Notes: generated from the sequence alone by a model not told the origin. DNA of 64,000 nucleotides from Thiomicrorhabdus arctica DSM 13458 (GCF_000381085.1 NZ_KB905900.1:173516-237515); one strand, 5' to 3'. Shown: positions 7,664-20,168, counted from the first letter of the stretch. Made by a program: numbers and translations.

Positions 7664-10600
7664 ATTTAGCACACTGGGCTGCCAAACACCGTCGATCCAT
7701 TTTATTTTTCTTTCTCATTTTAACCATTGCTGGTGGTTTCAGTGTCTCTCAACTCCCTCAAGGCATGTTCCCTAATATAAATTTTCCGCGCATTGCAGTC
7801 ACCATCGAAGCGGGTGATCAACCCGCTGACCAAATGGTCATCGCCGTTACTCGAAAAATAGAGGAGACTGTTCGACCTGTTCCTGGCGTTCACTCGATAC
7901 GTTCAACCACCAGTCGCGGTAGCGCAGAAGCCTCTATTAACTTCAATTGGGGTCAGGACATGGGCTCTGCATTGTTGCAAGTTGAGTCCGCCATTAACCA
8001 AAGTCTTCCGAATCTCCCTCCTGGCACCAAATTTACTGTCAGGCGCATGGACCCAACCGTGTTCCCTGTTATTGCCTATAGCTTGACCTCTGACCAACTG
8101 TCACAAGTTACCATTAGAGACATAGGACAACAGCAATTAGTGCCTCTACTCTCGTCCATTGAAGGCATCGCAAAAGTGGTCATCATGGGCGGCGACAAAG
8201 CTGAATTTTTAGTGGAAATTGATCCTGAAAAAATGGCCAGTTACGATTTAGCGTTTAGTGATGTGACTCAAGCACTCTCAGCAAGTAATGTTCTTAAAGC
8301 CGTTGGTCGTTTGGAAGACCACTATAAACTTTACCTAAACTTAGCAGACACACGTTTACACGACATAAAGTCCATTCGAAATACTATTTTGCGAAGTGGA
8401 ACGAACGGACTAGTACGCTTGCAAGACATTGCAAAGATCACAATATCAGTGACTCCGAATTGGCTAAAAACCTCAGCGGATGGTAAACCTGCTGCTTTTT
8501 TGATGATCTTTCAACAACCCAAAAGTAATGCGGTATACATTTCAGATCAAGTCAAACAACGGCTTGCCGACTACCAATCTAAATTGCCACACAGCTTACA
8601 CCTCTCTAAATGGTACGATCAAAGCGAATTAATACATTCTTCCACCAATACCGTTAGAGACGCCATCATAATTGGCGTTCTGCTGGCTGCGCTGATTTTA
8701 TTTCTCTTTTTACGCAATCTCAAAATAACTCTGATTGCTCTGATTATCGTTCCAGCGGCCCTGTCAGTTTCAGCCCTTACGCTGTATTTGTTAGGCGCCA
8801 GTTTCAATATCATGACTTTGGGGGGAATGGCCGCAGCGGTAGGATTGATTGTAGACGATGGTATTGTCATGATTGAGCACATAGTAAGGCGAATGCGCGA
8901 CAACAAAGATCAGTCTAATGACAGAGACCGCATCAATCATTCTATTCGCGAATCGGCCATTGAATTTACGAAACCGCTCATGGGCTCTTCTGCTGCCACC
9001 ATTATCATTTTTATACCATTGGCATTTTTAAGTGGTGTAACGGGATCATTTTTTCAAGCATTGTCTCTCACCATGGCCAGTGCGTTATTTGCATCCTTCA
9101 TGATTGCTTGGTTAGCGGTCCCTTTGCTAGCTGAGCATCTGTTAACCCACAAAGATGCTCAAGTGAACGATACTGGCGCAACCTTTAAAGTCATACAAAC
9201 CAGATACCAACGTTTAATGAAGGTGGTATTAAACAAACCTATTTGGATTTGGCTCGGTATCTTGCCATTTGTTTTGGCGTCTGGATTAGCCTTTCATAAT
9301 GTGGGATCAGGCTTTATGCCACATATGGATGAAGGTGGATTTATTCTCGATTTTGTGCAAAAACCCGGCACGTCTATCCCTGAAAGTGAACGGGTCTTAC
9401 GACAAGTTGAACAGGTATTGATTCATCACCCCGCCATACAAACCTACTCTGCTCGATTAGGAGGTCAGTTGGGTGGCGGCCTCACCGAAACCAATCAAGG
9501 TGATTTTTTTGTGCGACTCAAACCTTTCCCTCGCCCAGGAATCGATCAAGTTATGACGGATGTGCGAACAGAAATTGCCTCTAAAATTCCGGGAATAGAG
9601 GTGGAAACGGCTCTGTTAATGGAGGATGTTATTGGGGATTTGACCGCTGTGCCTCAACCCATCGAGATCAAACTGTACGGTAATGACTTCCCACAACTCA
9701 TGAAAGTGGCGACTCAAGTCGCTGAAAAAATCAAAAATATCTCGGGGGTGGTAGAAGTAAAGAATGGCATTATTTTGGCAGGTGATGCTATTACCACCGT
9801 AATAGACCGCGAAAAAGCGGCATTTGAAGGCGTCGATCCGGAAAACGTCACGAACCAAATGACGCAATGGCTCACGGGTATTGTGACGACTCAAATTCAG
9901 GAAGGAATCAAACTCGTAGGTGTTCGTGTCTGGACGCCTAAATCGGCACGTACGACCATTGAAGACATTGGAAAAATGATGATTCGAGCACCGGATGGTC
10001 ATCTTTTTCCTTTGAATCGAATTGCCGAAATTACCCCCGAAATAGGGCAACCTCAAATCACACGTGAAAACCTTAAGCGAATGGTTGCTGTCACAGGGCG
10101 CATTTCGGGGCGGGACATGGGTTCAACAATCGCTGACATCAAACATCTTTTAAACACTCAAAAGACGTTACCCTCCAGTGTGTATTATGAGTTGGGGGGA
10201 TTGTACCAACAACAACAAATCGCTTTTAAAGGCTTAATCAGTGTTTTTGTCGCTGCTTTAGCCCTTATTTTTCTACTCTTACTTTTCTTGTATGAAGACA
10301 TTGCTGCGGCCATTGCTATTCTTGTGCCCCCCTTACTCGCAACGGGCATGGTATTTATCGGACTATGGCTCACCAATATGGAACTTAACATTACGGCAAT
10401 GATGGGCATGACCATGATTATAGGCATCGTCACCGAAGTCTCGATTTTTTATTTTTCTGAGTTTCAAACCTTAATAAAAGAAGGCGTCGAACAGAATCAA
10501 GCCATCATACAAGCGGGAGTTAACCGCATGCGGCCGATTGCGATGACCACATTGGCCGCCATACTTGCACTCATTCCTTTAGCCTTAGCACTGGGGCAAG

Positions 10601-10746
10601 GTTCCGAAATGCAGCAGCCATTGGCCATCGCCATTATTTCTGGATTATTAGTGCAAATACCCCTGGTGATTATCGTCATGCCATTGGTCTACCGAATGTT
10701 TGCAAAACCCTTTTTTAAACGAGGGAAACCATCGAAAAACGTGTAA
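7660..10746 (+). CDS. RND efflux transporter, inner-membrane permease
   Basis: 1028-residue AcrB/MexB-superfamily pump, full length for the family. Transmembrane segment 1 is at the N-terminus, followed by a large periplasmic loop, a block of segments from about residue 330, a second periplasmic loop and a final block ending near 1015. The proton-relay aspartates D399-D400 are in GLIVDDGIVMIEH of TM4. The substrate range (drug, dye, bile, solvent) cannot be read from sequence. It is the last gene of the PepSY-channel-adaptor-pump operon, starting by ATGA overlap. No obvious hairpin terminator follows before the tRNA gene on the other strand. Confidence 0.95.
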   Translation: MNLAHWAAKHRRSILFFFLILTIAGGFSVSQLPQGMFPNINFPRIAVTIEAGDQPADQMVIAVTRKIEETVRPVPGVHSIRSTTSRGSAEASINFNWGQDMGSALLQVESAINQSLPNLPPGTKFTVRRMDPTVFPVIAYSLTSDQLSQVTIRDIGQQQLVPLLSSIEGIAKVVIMGGDKAEFLVEIDPEKMASYDLAFSDVTQALSASNVLKAVGRLEDHYKLYLNLADTRLHDIKSIRNTILRSGTNGLVRLQDIAKITISVTPNWLKTSADGKPAAFLMIFQQPKSNAVYISDQVKQRLADYQSKLPHSLHLSKWYDQSELIHSSTNTVRDAIIIGVLLAALILFLFLRNLKITLIALIIVPAALSVSALTLYLLGASFNIMTLGGMAAAVGLIVDDGIVMIEHIVRRMRDNKDQSNDRDRINHSIRESAIEFTKPLMGSSAATIIIFIPLAFLSGVTGSFFQALSLTMASALFASFMIAWLAVPLLAEHLLTHKDAQVNDTGATFKVIQTRYQRLMKVVLNKPIWIWLGILPFVLASGLAFHNVGSGFMPHMDEGGFILDFVQKPGTSIPESERVLRQVEQVLIHHPAIQTYSARLGGQLGGGLTETNQGDFFVRLKPFPRPGIDQVMTDVRTEIASKIPGIEVETALLMEDVIGDLTAVPQPIEIKLYGNDFPQLMKVATQVAEKIKNISGVVEVKNGIILAGDAITTVIDREKAAFEGVDPENVTNQMTQWLTGIVTTQIQEGIKLVGVRVWTPKSARTTIEDIGKMMIRAPDGHLFPLNRIAEITPEIGQPQITRENLKRMVAVTGRISGRDMGSTIADIKHLLNTQKTLPSSVYYELGGLYQQQQIAFKGLISVFVAALALIFLLLLFLYEDIAAAIAILVPPLLATGMVFIGLWLTNMELNITAMMGMTMIIGIVTEVSIFYFSEFQTLIKEGVEQNQAIIQAGVNRMRPIAMTTLAAILALIPLALALGQGSEMQQPLAIAIISGLLVQIPLVIIVMPLVYRMFAKPFFKRGKPSKNV

Positions 10747-10808
10747 CGTTTGACTCAAATTGAAAGGTATTGAAATAAGGCTAACACAGAGACAGGAGAG
10801 TTAAAGGG

Positions 10809-10880
10809 TGCGGCCACCAGGACTCGAACCTGGATCTGCCCCTTAGGAGGGGGCCGTTATATCCCTTGAACTATAGCCGC
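10809..10880 (-). tRNA. tRNA-Arg (anticodon CCU)
   Basis: Read on the minus strand, the 72 nt fold as a cloverleaf. The acceptor GCGGCTA pairs with TGGCCGC (one G-T pair), the anticodon stem is GCCCC/GGGGC with loop CTCCTAA, and the T arm is CCAGG-TTCGAGT-CCTGG. The anticodon is CCT, reading AGG. The discriminator is A and the 3' CCA is not encoded (the genomic bases are CCC). It stands alone between the RND operon and a divergent membrane-protein gene. Confidence 0.93.
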
Positions 10881-11205
10881 AGATTAGAAATCAGTATAAG
10901 AATGAATAAGTCTAGACTCACTGAGTAGGCATATTATCCACAATTTAACCCTAAATACAGGCTTCTTCTCTAAATTAAATTCATTTAATTTAAATTATTT
11001 AAAATTTGACCAGGCCTGGTCCGTTTCAGTTCACATCCTTAATCCATTAAGATAAATACAGCTATAAAACAGTCGCGTAGTTTACAACTATAATGCCTTC
11101 ATTTTTAAACGATTTCGCGTTAAACCCCTGTTAAAACAGGGCTATATTGCTTATGATGATACACAAGCCTATTTACGTCGGTGTCACCTAACTTAAGGAC
11201 TCGTA
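10881..11205. other. Intergenic gap between tRNA-Arg and DUF1275 gene
   Basis: 325 bp without a gene and AT-rich. It holds a perfect DnaA-box-like nonamer TTATCCACA at 10934-10942 (isolated, so not taken as an origin) and one copy of the CCAGGCCTGG palindrome at 11007-11021. The promoters for the divergent tRNA and membrane-protein genes should lie here. Confidence 0.6.
11007..11021. repeat. CCAGGCCTGG palindromic repeat, copy 2 (intergenic)
   Basis: TGACCAGGCCTGGTC with core at 11010-11019, in the divergent gap between tRNA-Arg and the DUF1275 gene; the outer base pair is lost on the right side. Confidence 0.9.
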
Positions 11206-11916
11206 ATGCCATATCCCGTTAGAGAATCCGCTGAATCTCTTAATCAAACCCAAATCTTCAAGGTTTATATCGTTGCTGGTTTAATGGCTCTAATTGCTGG
11301 CTACATCAATAGCGCTATGTTGATTGAGTTTAGTATACCGGTGAGTCAAATGTCAGGAGTAGCCTCTCAAGTCAGCGCCCATTTGGTCGCATTTGACTGG
11401 TCTTTGCTCAGTATCGCTATGCTGATTTTAATCAGCTTTATTTTAGGGGCCTTCATTTCAGGCCTACTGATAGGGCAACAACCTTATAACGAAACGCCAA
11501 ACTATGGCTATGGCTTAATTCTGAACTGTGTTTTGCTGACCCTTGCCGCTCTATTCAGCTTCCAACACTCGGTCTTTTCTGTCCTTCTCAGCGCCATGGC
11601 GTGTGGTATTCAAAATGCCTTAGTCGCGAGCTATAGAGGCCTGCAATTGCGCACCACCCACATGACGGGCAATGCGACCGATATAGGGGTGCATTTTGCC
11701 AAGAAGATAATGTCTAAAACTCCGTGGAATTGGCAAAGTAATGTCTTAGTCGTACTGCTGGTACATTATGTACTGGGAGGCATTATAGGCATCTACGCCT
11801 ATCTAGCCATTCCGAATTGGTCACTGATTTTTCCTGGTCTTTTAACAGGAATACTCGGTAGCATCTACTTGAGGAATTATTCACGTAAAACAGCACGTAA
11901 GGCACGCCAACCTTAA
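11206..11916 (+). CDS. DUF1275 (YoaK-like) integral membrane protein
   Basis: 236 residues with about six hydrophobic segments, starting at 22-44 (VYIVAGLMALIAGYINSAML). The family pattern includes a conserved H-M-T-G-N motif in the middle (TTHMTGNATDIG near 152-162) and SQMSG early (near 47-52). The family is a widespread membrane protein of unknown function. The start has a TTAAGGA-type site 8 bases upstream. A hairpin (11917-11941, arms GAAAGCA/TGCTTTC) directly follows the stop but lacks a T-run. Confidence 0.82.
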   Translation: MPYPVRESAESLNQTQIFKVYIVAGLMALIAGYINSAMLIEFSIPVSQMSGVASQVSAHLVAFDWSLLSIAMLILISFILGAFISGLLIGQQPYNETPNYGYGLILNCVLLTLAALFSFQHSVFSVLLSAMACGIQNALVASYRGLQLRTTHMTGNATDIGVHFAKKIMSKTPWNWQSNVLVVLLVHYVLGGIIGIYAYLAIPNWSLIFPGLLTGILGSIYLRNYSRKTARKARQP

Positions 11917-12018
11917 GAAAGCACTATTAATAGTTGCTTTCAAGGTGGCTTCAAAAAACTTACCCTACGTCCACATGGATTTGTAAAGCCGTAGGATAGG
12001 TCTGGTAAGGCTAGAAAT

Positions 12019-12912
12019 TTAAGATCGCTGACTCGATAACAACATTGTCATAGTATGTTTATCACCACTGGCAATCATGACTTCATTATCAAAGACATTA
12101 CCTGCTTCGACACAGACAAATTCTGGCCATACATCGTCAGGGACATCCGCAAAGCCTTTAACGGTTTCAGGTCCTGGATTCCAAACAACAGCCGAATCTG
12201 CATGCTGTTTTTCAATAGTGATATTGCGTTGATGACCAACATCTTCAATCGAAACATCACTCGTCTGATGTAAATAGACCGAGTCCATTGGAGGATTTAA
12301 GGTTAAGGTTTTCACTTGGCGTTCAGCGGGTGCATGGCTCAACTTATCTAAATGAGTACTGCCTTCTAAGCCGGTTATCACTAAGTTTCTGGCATCTGCC
12401 ACATTAAAATAGGTGTGAAAAGCTTCTGTAATTTGAATGTCGTGGTTACTCAAATTGGTGGTGATTAATGACATGGCTAACTTCTCACCGACTTCAATTC
12501 TTAAAGCCAGATGAAAACTGTGTGGCCAAATCGCTAAGGTATCTGCATTAGAATCAAATGTTAATACGATTTCTGTCACACCAGAGTCTAAGTTAGCAAT
12601 ATGGTCTAAATGCCAAACGGCATTGCGTACAAAACCATGCGCTGGCGCTGATGTTTCTTGCGAATGGGCCCCAAACCATGGCCAGCAAATAGGGATTCCA
12701 CCTCGCACAGGCTTCTGGCCGTTATAAAGGGCCGTCGGGCTCACCCATAATAGATCTTGGCCATTCTTAGGCGTAAAACTTAAAACACAGCCGCCGTGAG
12801 TGGTGATCTGAGCGGATGCAAAGGCATTTTCAACATCAATCATCATGATGTTTTCTCGCATTGAAAAACGAACGCCTTCTGCAGAAAATTGTTGTGAATA
12901 ACGACTTGGCAT
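12019..12912 (-). CDS. D-hexose-6-phosphate mutarotase (YeaD-like aldose-1-epimerase family)
   Basis: 297-residue member of the aldose 1-epimerase superfamily, YeaD type, interconverting alpha and beta anomers of glucose-6-phosphate. Family signatures are VSPTALYNGQKPVRGGIPICWPWFG (near 57-81), HGFVRN with the catalytic-type histidine near 93, and ITEAFHTYFNV (near 161-171) followed by the late VCVEAGNV motif carrying the catalytic glutamate. It is complete and cytosolic with no signal peptide. It precedes no obvious sugar operon; the next minus-strand genes upstream are aroB and aroK. Confidence 0.9.
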   Translation of the reverse strand: MPSRYSQQFSAEGVRFSMRENIMMIDVENAFASAQITTHGGCVLSFTPKNGQDLLWVSPTALYNGQKPVRGGIPICWPWFGAHSQETSAPAHGFVRNAVWHLDHIANLDSGVTEIVLTFDSNADTLAIWPHSFHLALRIEVGEKLAMSLITTNLSNHDIQITEAFHTYFNVADARNLVITGLEGSTHLDKLSHAPAERQVKTLTLNPPMDSVYLHQTSDVSIEDVGHQRNITIEKQHADSAVVWNPGPETVKGFADVPDDVWPEFVCVEAGNVFDNEVMIASGDKHTMTMLLSSQRS

Positions 12913-13003
12913 ACCGCCCCCTAAATGTAGAATGAATTAAAATAAATTAAATAAGATTTTAACCATCCATTTGAAGCTGGCGGTTAAAGCTGAATCAAGA
13001 AGG

Positions 13004-14089
13004 CTATGCACGCCACTCCGTTAAGGTTTTTTCAAGTAACTCTTGGGGGTAGTCACCTGTGACATAAGCTTCACCAATCGACTTTAATAACACCAAACGA
13101 ATCGTACCTGCCTGAGCTTTTTTATCACCGGCCATAATGGCGAGAAATGTTTTATTATCCATTTCAGACACGTTAGGTGGATAGACAGGTAAATGAGCAC
13201 GCTCAAAAATGTTTTTAATACGCCCGAAATCACCATCGTCAATATCGTCCAACAGAGAAGATAGAAAAACAGCTTGCATGGTACCGGCACTCACACCTTC
13301 ACCATGTAACCAATTGCCATACCCCATACCGGCTTCAATCGCATGACCAAACGTGTGACCTAGATTAAACAAAGCACGCAGACCCGCTTCTTTTTCGTCC
13401 TTAGCAACGATCTGCGCCTTATCCCCGCAAGAGCGTTCGATGGCGTACGCCAAAGCTTCTGGTTCTCGTAGCATGAGTTTTTCAATATTGACTTCAAGCC
13501 ATTCAAAAAACTCAGAATCTTGAATCAAGCCATATTTAATGACTTCTGCCAGACCTGATGACAGTTGGCGTTCATCTAAGGTGCTCAAAGTTTGCGTATC
13601 AATGACGACACACTCTGGTTGATGAAAGGCACCAATCATGTTTTTACCAAGCGGGTGATTTACACCCGTTTTTCCGCCCACAGAAGAATCCACTTGCGAC
13701 AATAACGTAGTGGGCATTTGAATAAAGTTCACACCGCGCTGAAAAGACGCTGCCGCAAAGCCGGTCATGTCGCCAATGACACCCCCACCAAGCGCGATCA
13801 AGGTACAGCTACGATCAAAGCGTTGACCGATCAATTCATCAAACACCAAATTAAGCGTTTCCAGGGTTTTATATTGCTCACCATCTGGCAAGACCACAGA
13901 TTTGACATCAAAATCGGCAAAGGCTTTTTCACAGGCCTCTAAATACAGAGGTGCGACGGTCGTGTTGGTGACAATCAACACCTGTTTACCTTTAACGTAA
14001 GGCTTAACTAACTCGGCATTGCCCATTAGCCCTTGACCAATAAAAATGGGATAACTTCTGTCGCCTAACTCAACACGTAATGTCTTCAC
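13004..14089 (-). CDS. aroB: 3-dehydroquinate synthase
   Basis: 361 residues, normal length. It converts DAHP to 3-dehydroquinate, the second shikimate-pathway step, using NAD and a divalent metal. Visible are the NAD-binding [21 protein letters not shown] block, [14 protein letters not shown], the catalytic [10 protein letters not shown] and the metal-ligand region [11 protein letters not shown]. It is transcribed after aroK (99-bp gap), the usual gammaproteobacterial aroK-aroB pair. The gap contains a 9-bp tandem repeat described separately. Confidence 0.97.
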   Translation of the reverse strand: MKTLRVELGDRSYPIFIGQGLMGNAELVKPYVKGKQVLIVTNTTVAPLYLEACEKAFADFDVKSVVLPDGEQYKTLETLNLVFDELIGQRFDRSCTLIALGGGVIGDMTGFAAASFQRGVNFIQMPTTLLSQVDSSVGGKTGVNHPLGKNMIGAFHQPECVVIDTQTLSTLDERQLSSGLAEVIKYGLIQDSEFFEWLEVNIEKLMLREPEALAYAIERSCGDKAQIVAKDEKEAGLRALFNLGHTFGHAIEAGMGYGNWLHGEGVSAGTMQAVFLSSLLDDIDDGDFGRIKNIFERAHLPVYPPNVSEMDNKTFLAIMAGDKKAQAGTIRLVLLKSIGEAYVTGDYPQELLEKTLTEWRA

Positions 14090-14153
14090 TGTTCTGTCTC
14101 TTTTTTTAAATAAGGTTTACTGAGTAACTCTTGGAGGATTGATTCTGCTGTCT

Positions 14154-14197
14154 TAAATCATCTAAATCATCTAAATCATCTAAATCATCTAAATAAT
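14154..14197. repeat. 9-bp tandem repeat at the aroK 3' end
   Basis: Four perfect units of TAAATCATC on the plus strand (14154-14189) and a fifth partial unit to 14197. On the minus strand each unit reads ATGATTTAG, i.e. Met-Ile-stop in the aroK frame, and the first TAG is the aroK stop. The repeat sits between aroK and aroB; the unit length of 9 keeps frame when copy number changes. Confidence 0.9.
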
Positions 14198-14713
14198 ATG
14201 CTCTTCTTCTAATCGTTCAAGGATTTGTTTGACCACGCGATGCACGGACACCTGCTGAGTTTCAATGACAAGGTCAGCCATTTCTAAATACCAAGGCTCA
14301 CGCTTTTCCATCAATTCGGCCAGCACTTTTCCTGGGTTATCGGTTTGTAAAAGCGGTCGATTTCGATCATGTTTGGTACGCTGAATTAAGGCTTCTACTG
14401 GTGATTTCAGATAGACCACAAAGCCGCGCGTACGCAGATGTTGACGATTTTTTTCGCGCTCCACCACGCCACCTCCCGTCGCTAAAACGACTTCGCAACG
14501 CTTAGTGAGTTCATCAATCACCAGTTCTTCACGTTCACGAAACCCTGCCTCACCCTCGATGTCAAAAATCATCGGAATAGTGGCACCCGTTCGGTGTTCA
14601 ATTTCATGATCACTGTCGACAAATTGATAGTTCAGCTTTTCTGCAACCAATCTGCCTACTGTGGACTTTCCTGCCCCCATAGGGCCTACTAAAAATATAC
14701 TTTCTTTATGCAT
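14189..14713 (-). CDS. aroK: Shikimate kinase
   Basis: 174 residues. It phosphorylates shikimate with ATP. The P-loop GPMGAGKST is at 10-18, the shikimate-binding [14 protein letters not shown] near 33-46, [10 protein letters not shown] at 55-64, TGGGVVERE near 79-87 and the lid [11 protein letters not shown] near 117-127. The stop codon is the TAG of a 9-bp tandem repeat, so the last residues (EEEHII) abut repeat DNA. It is first in a minus-strand pair with aroB. Confidence 0.97.
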   Translation of the reverse strand: MHKESIFLVGPMGAGKSTVGRLVAEKLNYQFVDSDHEIEHRTGATIPMIFDIEGEAGFREREELVIDELTKRCEVVLATGGGVVEREKNRQHLRTRGFVVYLKSPVEALIQRTKHDRNRPLLQTDNPGKVLAELMEKREPWYLEMADLVIETQQVSVHRVVKQILERLEEEHII

Positions 14714-14966
14714 AAAGTCATTGTAATAGATTTATGAAAGCGCCTCCATTTAAGATTCAATAAATGCGTAATATTTTGTGAGAACAGGTCCTATTCAAAA
14801 GATGTAAGTGGACCATTTAAGCGAACCGTCCCTCCCCCGTTAAAAACACACTATAAAGAGACTTTATTCACGACCATTGCAAGAGTCCCTTTCATAGCTT
14901 CCCCCATGCATAAATTCTCTGTTAAAATAGGCCACTAGCAAAAAGCCAGTCACTTGGAGTAGTAGT

Positions 14967-15578
14967 ATGCGCGGTTCACTTTATATTGTTTCAGCCCCTT
15001 CTGGTGCCGGTAAAACCTCATTAGTCGGCAAGTTAATTGAATTAGACAGCCGTATTATAGTCTCCGTTTCAAGCACCACTCGCGATAAACGCCCTGGCGA
15101 AGAAAATGGCGTTAACTACCATTTTTTGAATCTTGAAGAGTTTCAAGAGAAAATAGCCGAGGGTGATTTTTTAGAACATGCTCAGGTTTTTGATAACTTT
15201 TACGGGACTTCGCAAAGCAGTGTTGAGAACCAGCTTAATTCAGGTAAAGATGTCATTCTAGAAATTGACTGGCAAGGCGCGCAGCAAGTTAGAGCACTGA
15301 TGCCGAATGCCATTGCTATCTTTATTTTACCGCCGTCTTTAAAAGAGCTAAAAAAACGCTTAACAGGACGTGGAACCGATAGTAACGAGGTCATAGAACG
15401 CCGCATGGCAGAAGCCGTCAGCGAAATCTCTCATTACGATGAATTTGATTACATTGTCATTAACAATAATTTTGATATCGCCTTAAAAGAGTTGCACAGT
15501 ATTTTTAGTTCTGGCCGACTGGCGCAAACCAAACAAGTAGAAGCCCATAACAACTTAATTCAAGCCATGCTTGATTAA
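14967..15578 (+). CDS. gmk: Guanylate kinase
   Basis: 203 residues. It converts GMP and ATP to GDP and ADP. The P-loop APSGAGKTS is at 10-18, with [20 protein letters not shown] (GMP binding) near 36-55 and [11 protein letters not shown] near 94-104. A GGAG site precedes the ATG. A TAAAAT -10-like hexamer lies about 40 bases upstream. In enteric bacteria gmk sits next to rpoZ and spoT; here four LPS genes lie between gmk and rpoZ. Confidence 0.97.
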   Translation: MRGSLYIVSAPSGAGKTSLVGKLIELDSRIIVSVSSTTRDKRPGEENGVNYHFLNLEEFQEKIAEGDFLEHAQVFDNFYGTSQSSVENQLNSGKDVILEIDWQGAQQVRALMPNAIAIFILPPSLKELKKRLTGRGTDSNEVIERRMAEAVSEISHYDEFDYIVINNNFDIALKELHSIFSSGRLAQTKQVEAHNNLIQAMLD

Positions 15579-15622
15579 GTCAGTATAAACAGCACACACA
15601 TATTTCGCATATTGAATTTTAG

Positions 15623-17923
<2,301 letters not shown>

Positions 17924-18094
17924 TTTTGATTGCCTCTTTTAGCGCCTAGCTTCGTTAGGGCTTTCGGTCATTGAGCGATACTCAACTCCCTTTGCCCTGC
18001 CTTGCTAAGTATCTAAACTAGTTTGCCAAAACCATTCATATTCTTGCCTAATTAAAACCTCCTTGAACCCATCTCCTAATCTAAAGAGATCCTT

Positions 18095-18841
18095 ATGAAT
18101 ACTTATGTCTTTATCCCTGCTCGTTATGGCTCTTCGCGTTTACCGGGAAAACCGCTTAAATTGATTGATGGCAAGCCGATGATTCAACATGTGTATGAAC
18201 GCATCTCTAAAGCTCAAGGGTTAGCGGGGGTTTATATTGCAACCGATGATGATCGCATTAAAAATGTCGTCGAGGCCTTTGGTGGCAAGGTGATCATGAC
18301 GCCTATTGAGGCCGCTTCGGGCACAGACCGTATCGCATCCGCCGCCAATGCATTAGGTTTGAAAGAGGATGATTTGATTGTCAATGTGCAAGGCGACCAA
18401 CCATTGGTACATCCTGAGTCGATTGAAGATGTCATTTCACCCTTTATGGCGGATGATTATGATGGTAGTTTCGAGATGAGTACTTTGTCTTTTAAAATCG
18501 TCAATGAAGCGGAAATAACCAATCCAAAAGATGTCAAAATGGTGATGGATGTTAATGGTTTCGCACTGTATTTTTCACGTGCCACCATTCCACATGGCCG
18601 TGATTATTGGGAGCATGATAGCTTTAAACATTTAGGCATTTACGCTTATACCAAGGGCTTTGTTGATACCTTTAATGCCTTACCAATGGGTAAGTTAGAA
18701 GAGATTGAAAAACTGGAACAACTGCGTGCTTTAGAATACGGTCATAAAATTAAAGTGGTTGAAAGTAAATGGGATTCACCAGAAGTCGATCTCCCCGGAG
18801 ACATCGCTATGATGGAAGCTTTATTGCAAACAGGGCATTAA
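18095..18841 (+). CDS. kdsB: CMP-Kdo (or CMP-Kdo8N) synthetase
   Basis: 248 residues. It activates Kdo-type sugars with CTP for lipid A core assembly. [16 protein letters not shown] at the N-terminus carries the CTP-binding motif, and [11 protein letters not shown] near 98-108 the metal/CTP site. Standing directly after kdnA-kdnB suggests the preferred substrate is Kdo8N, as reported for the Shewanella enzyme; this is inference. The 171-bp gap upstream contains an imperfect hairpin near 17940 but no clear terminator. Confidence 0.95.
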   Translation: MNTYVFIPARYGSSRLPGKPLKLIDGKPMIQHVYERISKAQGLAGVYIATDDDRIKNVVEAFGGKVIMTPIEAASGTDRIASAANALGLKEDDLIVNVQGDQPLVHPESIEDVISPFMADDYDGSFEMSTLSFKIVNEAEITNPKDVKMVMDVNGFALYFSRATIPHGRDYWEHDSFKHLGIYAYTKGFVDTFNALPMGKLEEIEKLEQLRALEYGHKIKVVESKWDSPEVDLPGDIAMMEALLQTGH

Positions 18842-18867
18842 TTGTAACTGTTTAAAACGCTTAAAAA

Positions 18868-18883
18868 TGACCAGGCCTGGTCG
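18868..18883. repeat. CCAGGCCTGG palindromic repeat, copy 3 (intergenic)
   Basis: TGACCAGGCCTGGTCG (core 18871-18880) between kdsB and waaA, flanked by AAAAA on the left and TTTTAAA on the right, so in RNA it would form a terminator-like hairpin. An open frame runs through it but the waaA start is later. Confidence 0.9.
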
Positions 18884-18911
18884 TTTTAAACGTCTATTTT
18901 ATGAGATCTCT

Positions 18912-20147
18912 ATGACTTTATATCAACTGTTAATTAGACTGCTAAGCCCTCTCATTGTCGTGTTAATCATGGTAGAAGCGATTAAGCGCAAAACCGGTGC
19001 TGATTTTTTCTTGCAACGTCTAGGCCTCTCTTATCCGCCACTCTCAAAATCGGGTTCAAAACGTATATGGTTGCACTGTGCATCCGTCGGTGAAGTCAAG
19101 GCCGCAGAATCACTTATCCGCGCTATACAGCCTCAATTTGACGTATTGATAACGACCAATACCCCAAGTGGAAAAGCCATTGTTGAAACGGTTTTTTCAC
19201 ACTCCGTAGAGCATCGTTATCTGCCGGTCGATTGGCCTTTTGCAATCCGTCGCTTTTTTAAGGCCTGCCAACCTTCAGAGTGCTGGATTTTAGAAACTGA
19301 AATTTGGCCTAACCTCTATCGGCTTTGTCAGCAAGAGCAGATTCCAGTTACCATCATCAATGCACGGATATCCCATAAAACACTCAATGCACCTTCTTGG
19401 CTTAAAGAGGCTTATAAACAAAGCTTACAACTTGTCACCCGAGTACTTGCACGCTCGCAAACTGAAGCGGATCGTTTCATAAGCTTGGGCACGGATCCTG
19501 AAACCGTTATCGCCATCGGCAATTTAAAATACGCGAATCAAGAAACGATTACCCATTATCCAAATCCAATTAATCGCGACTATATTTTGCTAGCCTCTAG
19601 CCATGCGGCTGAAGAACTCAGTATTAGCCAGGCCTGGCTCAAACACAACAGACCTGAACTTTTAGTGATTGTGCCGCGTCACCCTAAACGCAGTGCTTCG
19701 ATTCAAAAACAGCTCCTCACCCTTTCTAAATCGGTCAAGGTCGCAAGCAAGGGCCAATCACCAGACTCTGAGAGTAAACTGTTTTTAGATGATCGTCTAG
19801 GCCAACTCATGCCTCTGTTCGAGCATGCTAAACTCGTCATTATGGGGGGTAGCTTCGCACCCAAAGGAGGGCATAATGTCCTCGAACCAGCCCGTTACCA
19901 GCAAGCCATTTTGACAGGACCAGATATGTCTGATTTTGAAGATGAAACCGCTCTGCTTTTAAAATATCAAGGCCTTTTGCAGTGCGATAATTTAGGGACG
20001 TTAGACACCACAATGTTAGCGTTAATAGATGATGAAAACCTACGTCTACAACTCGGCCAACAAGCTTTGCTTGCAATCCAATCTCAAAAGGGTATCCTAG
20101 AAAACTACTTAAAAGTACTACTTGGTGGTACTAATAACACACAATAA
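18912..20147 (+). CDS. waaA: Kdo (lipid IV-A) transferase
   Basis: 411-residue GT-B glycosyltransferase (WaaA/KdtA) that adds Kdo residues to lipid IV-A on the inner face of the membrane. An N-terminal membrane anchor (LYQLLIRLLSPLIVVLIMV) is followed by WLHCASVGEVKAAESLI with the conserved glutamate, TTNTPSGK, ETEIWPNLY, and the C-terminal GGSFAPKGGHNVLEPA donor site. The ATG at 18912 is used because the upstream open frame from 18867 runs through a repeat palindrome. The position after kdnAB-kdsB implies it transfers Kdo8N. One palindrome core (19628-19637) lies within the gene, encoding QAW. Confidence 0.95.
   Translation: MTLYQLLIRLLSPLIVVLIMVEAIKRKTGADFFLQRLGLSYPPLSKSGSKRIWLHCASVGEVKAAESLIRAIQPQFDVLITTNTPSGKAIVETVFSHSVEHRYLPVDWPFAIRRFFKACQPSECWILETEIWPNLYRLCQQEQIPVTIINARISHKTLNAPSWLKEAYKQSLQLVTRVLARSQTEADRFISLGTDPETVIAIGNLKYANQETITHYPNPINRDYILLASSHAAEELSISQAWLKHNRPELLVIVPRHPKRSASIQKQLLTLSKSVKVASKGQSPDSESKLFLDDRLGQLMPLFEHAKLVIMGGSFAPKGGHNVLEPARYQQAILTGPDMSDFEDETALLLKYQGLLQCDNLGTLDTTMLALIDDENLRLQLGQQALLAIQSQKGILENYLKVLLGGTNNTQ
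19628..19637. repeat. CCAGGCCTGG core, copy 4 (inside waaA)
   Basis: Exact 10-bp core within the waaA coding sequence, extended to AGCCAGGCCTGGCT; read as codons CAG GCC TGG (Gln-Ala-Trp). Confidence 0.85.
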
Positions 20148-20168
20148 GATGTTATTCTGCAGAAGAGT

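Noticed and set aside
10934..10942. Perfect DnaA box TTATCCACA upstream of tRNA-Arg
   Set aside because: Only one such box is seen there, with no cluster or AT-rich unwinding region. About 0.5 chance occurrences are expected in 64 kb on both strands.
11917..11941. Terminator after the DUF1275 gene
   Set aside because: A good stem but with a bulge and no T-run; recorded only as a hairpin in the gene entry.
17924..17990. Terminator after kdnB
   Set aside because: The hairpin is imperfect (bulged CCTA/TAGG) and lacks a T-run.
18867..18911. Upstream extension of waaA
   Set aside because: It would translate the repeat palindrome; the ATG at 18912 fits the family N-terminal anchor.
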